From positions 1 to 15,102 of the forward strand of contig JAFGUY010000067.1 in NCBI GenBank assembly GCA_016938245.1: a stretch of 15,102 bases of DNA, read 5' to 3'. The stretch is from Candidatus Omnitrophota bacterium (lineage in GTDB: Bacteria; Omnitrophota; Gorgyraeia; Gygaellales; Profunditerraquicolaceae). Shown piece by piece: positions 7,549 through 13,307 of this stretch. The notes under the pieces were generated by a model that was given only the letters and a program-made list of their open reading frames with translations, was not told the DNA's origin and searched no databases. Each line of letters opens with the position of its first letter. Positions within the stretch are counted from its first letter, which is position 1. A program made the translations under genes and the position numbers.

Positions 7549-8715
7549 ATGGCTATTGATTTTAAGAGAGAATTAGAGAATGCTGCGCGAAGTATGATTT
7601 TAGTCCATGATCCGGATATCCTGATTAAGACTATCATCCGCGCAGTAGTTGAAAAGGCAAGCATAGAGCATGCAAGCGTGCTTCTTTACGACCCTAAGCG
7701 GCAGGCCTATGTTTTAAGTATATCAGGGGGGTCCTTATCCAAAAAAGTACCTGTTGGTTTTGCCACTTTAGATAAAGATGATTCCTTAATACGTTTCTTC
7801 AGAGAGCGTAATAGCAGGGTTATCTTTAAGAGCGATATCCTTACTTTATCCGGGGCAGATAAAGTATTAAAAGATAATGCTCTTTCCGGCAGGTTAAAAA
7901 GCCTGTTGAATGATGTAATATATCAGATTAAGCTTCTGGATACGGTAGTTTGTATACCAAGTTATTTCCGGGATGAGCTTTTATGTCTATTGCTTTTAGG
8001 GAGAAAAAGAAACGGGAGAGAATTTATTGCTCAAGAACTGGATTTCTTTTTAGCCCTGGCTTCCAATATGGCTATGGCAATAAGGAACGCCCAGCTTTTT
8101 AAGGAATTAGAATCAGAGTTAGATAAAAAACACCAGCTTTTCATGCGTACGACTATTGCTTTAGTAGCAGCAATAGAGGCCAAGGATAATTATACCCACG
8201 GCCACACTACCAGAGTAACCAATTTTAGCCTCCAGATAGCAAAAAGGCTTAAAGCCAAAAATAAAAAATTAATTAATGAAAAATTCATGGAGAGCCTGCA
8301 TATTGCAAGCCTTTTGCATGATGTAGGTAAAATCGGCATCCCCGAGCAGATATTGAACAAAAGAAGCGTACTTACCGTTGGAGAGCGTAATAGGATTAAA
8401 GAGCACCCTTTAATCGGGGCAACAATACTAAAACCCATAAAAGAGTTGGAGGAATCCATAGTAGGGATCAAATATCATCATGAAAGGCCTGATGGCTTAG
8501 GCTATCCTGATGGCCTAAAGGGCCAAGAGATCCCTTTAATTGCCTCGATAATATCGGTTGCAGATGCCTTTGATGCTATGACCACTGACAGGCCTTACCG
8601 TTCTGCCTTATACAGAGATGAAGCAATTAAAGAAATAAACCGGCTTTCCAGCCTCCAGTTTAGCCCCTTAGTAACTGAGGCATTTATTGAGTTATGCCGG
8701 GAAGGGGTTTTATAG
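7549..8715 (+). CDS. GAF + HD-GYP domain protein, probable cyclic di-GMP phosphodiesterase
   Basis: A 388-residue soluble signalling protein. Residues about 20-185 resemble a GAF sensor domain (EHASVLLYDPKRQAYVL; AQELDFFLALASNMAMAIRNAQLF), followed by a short helical linker. Residues about 200-388 are an HD-GYP domain: HGHTTRVTNFSLQIA, the metal-binding LLHDVGKIGIP (His257-Asp258), IKEHPLIGATIL, HHERPDGLGYPDG (HH at 310-311, GYP at 318-320) and VADAFDAMTTDRPYR. All the residues expected for metal binding and catalysis appear present, so I infer active hydrolysis of cyclic di-GMP in response to a ligand or partner sensed by GAF. There is no receiver or membrane segment. It is the first gene after a putative promoter at 7500-7528, and the glycosyltransferase gene follows by 7 bases. 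The substrate is inferred from the family, not shown here. Confidence 0.9.
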   Translation: MAIDFKRELENAARSMILVHDPDILIKTIIRAVVEKASIEHASVLLYDPKRQAYVLSISGGSLSKKVPVGFATLDKDDSLIRFFRERNSRVIFKSDILTLSGADKVLKDNALSGRLKSLLNDVIYQIKLLDTVVCIPSYFRDELLCLLLLGRKRNGREFIAQELDFFLALASNMAMAIRNAQLFKELESELDKKHQLFMRTTIALVAAIEAKDNYTHGHTTRVTNFSLQIAKRLKAKNKKLINEKFMESLHIASLLHDVGKIGIPEQILNKRSVLTVGERNRIKEHPLIGATILKPIKELEESIVGIKYHHERPDGLGYPDGLKGQEIPLIASIISVADAFDAMTTDRPYRSALYRDEAIKEINRLSSLQFSPLVTEAFIELCREGVL

Positions 8716-8722
8716 TCCCGCC

Positions 8723-9853
8723 ATGCATTCTAAGCGACTAATTCTTATGTATATATCAGATGTATCCGGGCATTGTAATGCAGCCCTTGCCGTGGAAAAG
8801 GCAGTGCGTATCTTCAAGCCTGATACTGAAATATTAAATATCAATGCTTTTAATTATACTAATCCCCTAGCGGAGAAAATAACTAATAGCATTTATATGG
8901 GGATTATTAAGATTGCCCCTAAGATTTGGGATTATCTTTATGATAACCCTGAAATAGTCAGGAGAATAGAACGGACTAAAGAAAATATCCATAAAGCAAA
9001 TTCACCTAAACTAAAAAAGCTCTTCGATAAGTTTTTGCCTGATGCGGTTATATGTACTCAAGCTTTTCCTTGCGGGATGGTGGCTGACTACAAGAAGACT
9101 TACGGGGTAAACCTGCCCTTGGTAGCGGTATTAACCGATTATGTCCCGCATTCCTATTGGATTTACGATTCTGTGGACTATTATATAGTGCCTTCGGAAG
9201 ATATAGCCAGGTCTTTAATAAAAAAAGGCGTTAATGCCAAGAGAGTAAAACCGTTAGGAATTCCATTTGATCCTAAATTTAGCCAGAAGCTTGATAAAGA
9301 AAACCTTTTTAATAAGTATAAGCTTAATCCTGCCATACCGACGGTATTAATTATGGGTGGCGGCCATGGTTTAGGCCCGATTAAGACTATCTGCAGGTCA
9401 TTAGAAAGAGTTAAGCCTGATATACAGGAGATTATCGTAACCGGAGTAAATAAAAAGCTTTATAAGTCATTAAGGAGAAGGATAAAAAAATACGCAAAGA
9501 AGATATTGCTTTTCGGATATACCCAGCATATAAATGAGCTGATGGAACTTGCGGATATTGTCATCAGTAAGCCGGGAGGGGTAACTATATCTGAGGTTCT
9601 CTCGAAGGGGAAACCGATGATAATCGTTAAGCCTTTACCGGGGCAGGAGGCTAATAATACCCGTTATCTAACAGGCGCAGGTGCTGCTATTAAGATAGAT
9701 AAACCTAAAGATATTTACTTGGTTATTGAGGATCTTATCAGGAATTCCCATAAGCTTGAGCGTATAAAGGAAGCCGCAGTAAAAATAGCTAATCCTAATG
9801 CAAGCCTTGATATAGCAAGGTTTATTCTTAAAGGATTAGAGGGCAATGATTAG
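8723..9853 (+). CDS. MGDG-synthase-like GT28 glycosyltransferase (glycolipid synthesis)
   Basis: A 376-residue GT-B glycosyltransferase of the monogalactosyldiacylglycerol synthase/diacylglycerol glucosyltransferase group, related to MurG. The N-terminal acceptor domain opens with a glycine-histidine loop (SDVSGHCNAALAVEKAV) and contains DAVICTQAFPCGMVADYK and VLTDYVPHSYWI. The C-terminal GT28 domain has VLIMGGGHGLGP near residue 211, ILLFGYTQHINELM, the sugar-nucleotide loop ISKPGGVTISE (about 281-291) and PLPGQEANNTRYL. I infer transfer of a sugar from UDP-sugar to a lipid at the inner face of the membrane. I chose the ATG at 8723 because the family domain starts straight after it; an upstream ATG at 8687 would overlap the HD-GYP gene by 29 bases and add 12 unrelated residues. 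The sugar and lipid acceptor cannot be told from sequence. It overlaps the acyltransferase gene by 8 bases. Confidence 0.88.
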   Translation: MHSKRLILMYISDVSGHCNAALAVEKAVRIFKPDTEILNINAFNYTNPLAEKITNSIYMGIIKIAPKIWDYLYDNPEIVRRIERTKENIHKANSPKLKKLFDKFLPDAVICTQAFPCGMVADYKKTYGVNLPLVAVLTDYVPHSYWIYDSVDYYIVPSEDIARSLIKKGVNAKRVKPLGIPFDPKFSQKLDKENLFNKYKLNPAIPTVLIMGGGHGLGPIKTICRSLERVKPDIQEIIVTGVNKKLYKSLRRRIKKYAKKILLFGYTQHINELMELADIVISKPGGVTISEVLSKGKPMIIVKPLPGQEANNTRYLTGAGAAIKIDKPKDIYLVIEDLIRNSHKLERIKEAAVKIANPNASLDIARFILKGLEGND

Positions 9854-10703
9854 TTATCTTTTTTATAGGCTCGGAGAAGCGTTGGCATTAACTTTACCCT
9901 TAAAGTTAGCCTATGCTTTAGCCACTTTTTTGTCTTATGTATATTATATTTTTGCTTTTAGAGACCGAAGGCAAGTTACGGATAACCTAAGAGTAATATT
10001 TCCCCTTAAAAATAAGAAGGATATAGCTTCAATCCGTTTTATGGTCTTCCGTAATTTTGCGAAATATCTGGTTGATTTCTTCCGTTTTGATAAGTTGGAT
10101 GCAAATTATGTCAAAGATAACGTAAAGCTTTTTGGCCTCGATAATATAAAAGAAGGGTTAAGCCTAGGAAAGGGGGCTATTTTATTAACTGCGCATTTAG
10201 GTAATTGGGAGTTGGGAGGGTTGGTTCTTTCACTTTCGGGGTATCCTTTTTTAACAGTTACCTTGTCACATAAATCAAAAGAAGTAACTAAATTCTTTGA
10301 CGAAAAAAGAGAGAGCAAGGGGTTAAAGATCCTTTCTTTAGGAAATGCTGCTAAAGGATGCTTTAAGGCGCTTAAGGAAAATCAGCTGATTGCTTTGCTG
10401 GGAGACAGGGATTTCACAGAAAAGGGAAGAGTCATGGATTTCTTTGGGAAACCGGTTTTTCTTCCTGAGGGTGCGGCATTTTTGTCTCTTAAGACCGGTG
10501 CTGCGATTATCCCGGGTTTTATGCTACGTAACAAAGATGATACTTTTAGCCTAATAATAGAAAAGTCATTGGAATTTACGCTGAGCGGTAACCGGGAGAA
10601 AGACCTGGAGATCATAATGTTTAAATGCAAAGGCGTGTTTGAGAAATATATACGTTCTTATCCTGACCAGTGGTATATGTTTAGGAGGTTTTGGAGAGAA
10701 TGA
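9846..10703 (+). CDS. LpxL/HtrB-family lysophospholipid (lipid A-type) acyltransferase
   Basis: A 285-residue membrane-associated acyltransferase of the lipid A biosynthesis (lauroyl/myristoyl) family. An N-terminal hydrophobic stretch (residues about 12-37) anchors it. The catalytic HxxxxE motif is in LLTAHLGNWELGG (His117, Glu122). Further family blocks are VTDNLRVIFP near residue 44, LLGDRDFTEKGRVMDFFGKPVFLPEGAAFLSLKTGA in the middle and SYPDQWYMFRRFWR at the end. The family moves an acyl chain from acyl-ACP to a glycolipid, classically lipid A precursor. Here it lies between two glycosyltransferases with 8- and 4-base overlaps, so I infer that the three work on the same envelope glycolipid. 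Whether that is true lipid A is not shown; no other lpx gene is in the window. It is full length compared with the usual 290-310. Confidence 0.9.
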   Translation: MISYLFYRLGEALALTLPLKLAYALATFLSYVYYIFAFRDRRQVTDNLRVIFPLKNKKDIASIRFMVFRNFAKYLVDFFRFDKLDANYVKDNVKLFGLDNIKEGLSLGKGAILLTAHLGNWELGGLVLSLSGYPFLTVTLSHKSKEVTKFFDEKRESKGLKILSLGNAAKGCFKALKENQLIALLGDRDFTEKGRVMDFFGKPVFLPEGAAFLSLKTGAAIIPGFMLRNKDDTFSLIIEKSLEFTLSGNREKDLEIIMFKCKGVFEKYIRSYPDQWYMFRRFWRE

Positions 10704-11361
10704 GGGTGTGTGTTGTTATTCCTGCCTATAATGAGTTGGGGCATATCGCAAGCCTTATTCGCGATATCAAAAATTACCATTTAGATATACTGGTTATTGA
10801 TGACGGGTCTTCGGATAACACCTTTGGGATTACTAAAGATTACCAGGTTAATGCCATGCTTAACCTTAATAATCAGGGAAAGGGGGCTTCCCTTATCAAG
10901 GGCTTTAAGTATGCTTTAGAGAATAATTTCGACGCGGTTATAACTATGGATGCAGACGGCCAGCACCTTCCCGAAGACCTCCCGTTATTCATTGAGGCGG
11001 CTAACAGCCCGGATACGAATATAATCATAGGCAATCGTATGCTTAATACTGCAGGCATGCCTTTTTACGCGTTATAACCAATAAATTTATGTCCTGGCTT
11101 ATATCCTTTATAACCAGGCAAAATATTTCGGATACCCAATGCGGTTTCAGGTTAATTAAAGCAGAAGTGCTTAAGAGGATAGAGCTTAAGACCTCTAAGT
11201 TTGAGACTGAGTCAGAAATACTGATTAAAGCTTCCCGAATGGGTTTTAAAATAAAGTCACTCCCCATCAGGAGTGTTTACGGAAAAGAAAAAAGCCAGAT
11301 CAAACCTTTTATAGATACATTTAGGTTTATAAAACTAATTAGCAGGGGAAGAAAATGTTGA
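10700..11361 (+). pseudogene. GT2 family glycosyltransferase (DPM1-like), frameshifted in a T run
   Basis: A family 2 GT-A glycosyltransferase of the dolichyl/polyprenyl-phosphate mannosyltransferase-like group. It opens VCVVIPAYNELGHIASLI, then has the nucleotide-sugar motifs VIDDGSSDNT and TMDADGQHLPEDL, and IIGNRM. That frame stops at 11077 after MPFYAL. The next frame carries on the protein without a gap: FLRVITNKFMSWLISF, then DTQCGFRLIKAEVLKRIE, ending at 11361. One extra T in the run at 11062-11066 (five T seen, six needed) restores a 220-residue protein of normal length. The start is the ATG at 10700, which overlaps the previous stop as ATGA; a TTG at 10691 is less likely. It may be a true mutation or a sequencing error. 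By position it should add a sugar, directly or through a polyprenyl carrier, to the envelope glycolipid. Confidence 0.85.
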
Positions 11362-11852
11362 GTTGGATCGTAAGTTGGTTAAAAGATTTGCCTCCTGAGC
11401 TTATAGTGATAATTGCGGGCGCTTTGCCCGTATCAGAATTAAGGGGAGCAATACCTTTAGGGTTATATCTCGGGATGCCGCTGTTAAAGGCTTTTTTCTG
11501 GGCAGTGTTAGGGAATATTATTTTTGTTGCCCCGGCGCTTTTTCTTCTTGAACCGGCCTCTGTATATTTAAGAAGGTTTAAACTCTGGTCGCACTTTTTT
11601 GACTGGTTATTTGAGCGCACTAGAAAAAAATCAGAAAAGGTATTAAGATATGAAACCTTAGGGCTTTTAATTCTGGTAGCAATACCGTTACCTATGACCG
11701 GAGCATGGACCGGGGTAATCGCAGCTACTCTTTTTAAGATTAAATTCAGGTATGCTTTTTTATCTATTAGCCTAGGCGTAATTTTAGCCGGCATAATTGT
11801 TTCTTTATTGTGTACTCTAGGGATAATCAGCTGGAAGGCGGTGGCAGGTTGA
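11355..11852 (+). CDS. Small multi-drug export family membrane protein
   Basis: A 165-residue integral membrane protein resembling the putative small multi-drug export family. After a short N-terminal segment comes the family signature PVSELRGAIPLGLYLGMPLLKAFFWAVLGN (residues about 25-54). There are about four to five hydrophobic segments: 15-35, 45-66, 98-118 and 130-160. A charged loop (RRFKLWSHFFDWLFERTRKKSEK) lies between, followed by IPLPMTGAWTGVIAA. The family name comes from annotation tradition; transport of drugs is not shown for it and I do not infer a substrate. The ATG overlaps the glycosyltransferase end by 7 bases, with GGGAAG before it, and its TGA overlaps the TTG start of the adenosyltransferase gene. 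Confidence 0.82.
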   Translation: MLSWIVSWLKDLPPELIVIIAGALPVSELRGAIPLGLYLGMPLLKAFFWAVLGNIIFVAPALFLLEPASVYLRRFKLWSHFFDWLFERTRKKSEKVLRYETLGLLILVAIPLPMTGAWTGVIAATLFKIKFRYAFLSISLGVILAGIIVSLLCTLGIISWKAVAG

Positions 11853-12352
11853 TCCAGATTTATACAGGAAACGGTAAAGGAAAGACAACAGCTGCTTTAG
11901 GCCTTGCAATCCGCGCTGCCGGAGGAGGTTTTAATGTTTATATCGCACAGTTTGCTAAAGGCCGCTCCTATAGTGAATTAGCCGCGCTTAAAAAATTCAA
12001 GAATATCAAAACAGAGCAGTTTGGCAGGCGTTGTTTTATCAGGGTAAAACCGGATAAAAAAGATATTGAACTTGCCTGCGAAGGGCTTAAAAAGGCAAAA
12101 GAAGCGATTTTAAGCAAAAAATACCGCATAATTATCCTCGATGAAATAAATATTGCCTTAAAGTTAAAATTAGTCAGTTTACAAGAAATACTGGGGATGC
12201 TAAGGCTGGCGTCCAAAGATAAAGAGGTAGTCCTTACCGGCCGCTACGCCCATCCGCAGGTTATAAAGATCGCAGACTTAGTAAGCGAGATTAAAGAAGT
12301 AAAGCATTATTATAAGAAGGGTGTTAAGGCGCGAAAGGGTATTGAATTTTAG
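11849..12352 (+). CDS. cobO: Cob(I)alamin adenosyltransferase, CobA/CobO/BtuR family
   Basis: Transfers the adenosyl group of ATP to cob(I)alamin, making coenzyme B12 (also used in salvage of taken-up corrinoids). From the TTG at 11849 it has 167 residues. It begins IQIYTGNGKGKTTAALGLA, the P-loop unusual to this family that binds ATP in reverse orientation. It also has IIILDEINIALKL (Walker B-like, about residues 94-106), VVLTGRYAHPQVIKIADLV and the C-terminal EVKHYYKKGVKARKGIEF, typical of the family. I prefer TTG because homologues start just before the IQIYTG strand, GGAAGG at 11833-11838 lies 10 bases upstream, and TTGA overlaps the previous stop. A GTG at 11810 would add 13 residues. 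It ends the envelope run and is next to the membrane protein and BtuB-like receptor, which points to corrinoid salvage. Confidence 0.92.
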   Translation: MIQIYTGNGKGKTTAALGLAIRAAGGGFNVYIAQFAKGRSYSELAALKKFKNIKTEQFGRRCFIRVKPDKKDIELACEGLKKAKEAILSKKYRIIILDEINIALKLKLVSLQEILGMLRLASKDKEVVLTGRYAHPQVIKIADLVSEIKEVKHYYKKGVKARKGIEF

Positions 12353-12368
12353 CCGCTTAATAAATATC

Positions 12369-12397
12369 TTGGCTTAAGTTTCAATTTATATTAACAT
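12369..12397 (+). promoter_or_regulatory. Weak candidate promoter before the structured leader
   Basis: TTGGCT at 12369-12374 and TAACAT at 12392-12397 are separated by 17 bases, each 4 of 6 to consensus. Transcription would start near 12404, just before the first stem at 12414. The match is weak and the surrounding sequence is AT-rich, so it may be chance. Confidence 0.25.
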
Positions 12398-12413
12398 TAA
12401 TGAAAATAGACTC

Positions 12414-12500
12414 CCGGCCTTATCGGCACCTTGGCCTAAAGGATTGCCAAGTGTGCCCTTACTGGGCTGATAGGCTGGTGTGCGCTACTGCGCAAGGAGG
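12414..12500 (+). promoter_or_regulatory. Structured 5' leader RNA of unrecognised class, ending at a ribosome-binding site
   Basis: The 155-base gap after the adenosyltransferase gene contains stacked helices. The outer stem pairs 12414-12424 with 12469-12478 (10 pairs including one G-U, one bulged T). Directly inside it, 12425-12435 pairs with 12446-12457 (11 pairs, one bulged T) around a 10-base loop, leaving an 11-base single strand (12458-12468) that contains TTACTGGG. A second hairpin, TGCGC-TACT-GCGCA (12481-12494), abuts AAGGAGG (12494-12500), the ribosome-binding site for the ATG at 12508. GTGTGC occurs twice (12451-12456 and 12478-12483), so the GGCAC strand at 12425 has two possible partners. 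There is no T run, so control would act on translation. It lacks the conserved cobalamin riboswitch core and I cannot match it to another class. The folding is by eye. Confidence 0.5.
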
Positions 12501-12507
12501 TTAAGTT

Positions 12508-13009
12508 ATGTTAGCAATAAGTTTAATATTAGCCGGCATATTATTAAGGTTTATGCCTCATTCGGCAAACTTTACCCCGGTAGCGGCAATCGCTTTGTTT
12601 TCCGGAGCGTATCTAAAAAGAAAATATGCTATTATTGTGCCTTTGGTTTTGATGGCTGTAAGCGACCTTTTTATCGGGATGCATAACGTGATTATTTTTA
12701 CCTGGGGGAGTTTTGTATTAGCAGCGTTTCTAGGGACTTTTTTAAAAAAGAAAAAGAGTTTTGCCGGTATTGCCGGAATGTCTTTGCTCTCTTCATTTGT
12801 ATTTTTTACGATTACTAATTTCGGAGTTTGGGCGATGGGATGGTATCCGCAAACCTTAAAAGGGTTAATTAACTGTTATATTATGGGGGATACCTTTTTT
12901 GCGTGATTTTACGGTTGCGACTTTGTTATATTCGGCACTATTCTTTACTGCGTATGAAGTGATTGCGCATAAAGTCAGAGAAACAAGCTTAGCAAAAGTT
13001 CTTTTATAA
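12508..13009 (+). pseudogene. Small integral membrane protein (DUF6580-like, possible transporter subunit), frameshifted
   Basis: A hydrophobic protein of about 166 residues once repaired, resembling the uncharacterised DUF6580 family. It begins with a membrane helix leading into LLRFMPHSANFTPVAAIALFSGAYL, then VPLVLMAVSDLFIGMHNVI, FFTITNFGVWAMGWYPQTLKGLINCY and, in the shifted frame, IPFLRDFTVATLLYSALFFTAYEVIAH. The first frame stops at 12906. Removing one G from the run of five at 12885-12889 joins both parts (CYIMGIPFLRDF) and the stop becomes 13007-13009; removing one T from 12895-12900 would also work but fits the family less well. I count five to six membrane segments, the size of the substrate-binding subunits of ECF vitamin transporters, but homology to them is not shown. 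Its place between adenosyltransferase and the riboswitch-controlled receptor suggests a role in corrinoid uptake. This is inference. Confidence 0.7.
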
Positions 13010-13010
13010 T
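13005..13010 (+). promoter_or_regulatory. Perfect -10 box before the cobalamin riboswitch
   Basis: TATAAT at 13005-13010 overlaps the stop codon of the membrane-protein gene and would start a transcript near 13017, just before the riboswitch. No convincing -35 box lies 16-18 bases upstream, so confidence is limited. Confidence 0.4.
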
Positions 13011-13023
13011 ATTTGTTTCTAGA

Positions 13024-13228
13024 ATTTATGGGTTCAGGGAAGGTTGTGCAATTCAACCACAGTCCCGCTGCTGTAATCCTGCCCCTTTGCAAGGGGAACC
13101 CTTTTGGCAATTTTTAAGCCACTGTCTTTATTTTCAGGACGGGAAGGCAGCCAAAAGGGCAGGAGAGTCAGAAGACCTGGCCATAAATAAAAGGTCCATG
13201 ATATTCCGGCCCGCGGACAAGGCCGGTA
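13024..13228 (+). promoter_or_regulatory. Cobalamin riboswitch (B12 element) upstream of the btuB-like gene
   Basis: All the conserved blocks of the coenzyme B12 riboswitch are present in order. The core is GGGAAGGTTGTGCAATTC with CCCGCTGCTGTAATC (13037-13078). A variable hairpin CCCCTT-TGC-AAGGGG follows (13082-13096). A perfect 10-base stem pairs 13099-13108 with 13150-13159; inside it are GCCACTG (13118-13124) and GGGAAGGC (13141-13148). The B12 box AGTCAGAAGACCTGG begins at 13166. A GC-rich hairpin (13206-13211 with 13221-13226) after the box could be the partner of the loop-loop contact. The outer ends are approximate. Binding of cobalamin is expected to favour the terminator at 13244-13282 and switch off the receptor gene when vitamin is plentiful. 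Confidence 0.96.
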
Positions 13229-13243
13229 GGGAAACAGGGATAC

Positions 13244-13282
13244 CCTTAATGCAAAAAATTTGCGTTAAGGTTTTTTATTTTT
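13244..13282 (+). terminator. Intrinsic terminator, expression platform of the cobalamin riboswitch
   Basis: CCTTAATGCAAA (13244-13255) pairs with TTTGCGTTAAGG (13259-13270) through 12 pairs, one of them G-U, with an AAA loop. A T-rich tail follows (TTTTTTATTTTT, 13271-13282). It lies between the aptamer and the ribosome-binding site of the receptor gene, so regulation is most simply by premature termination. AAGGTCC occurs both before (13191-13197) and after (13283-13289) it; the copies could serve in an alternative fold, but I could not define an antiterminator with certainty. Confidence 0.92.
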
Positions 13283-13307
13283 AAGGTCCGGGAAAGGCAG
13301 AGGAGGA

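Noticed and set aside
12353..12507. Second cobalamin riboswitch before the membrane protein
   Set aside because: I looked for the GGGAA...GGTG core, GCCACTG and the B12 box and found none; the leader is structured but of another type.
13087..13284. 65-residue open frame on the + strand
   Set aside because: It is contained in the cobalamin riboswitch and terminator, whose conserved sequence and pairing explain the region fully.
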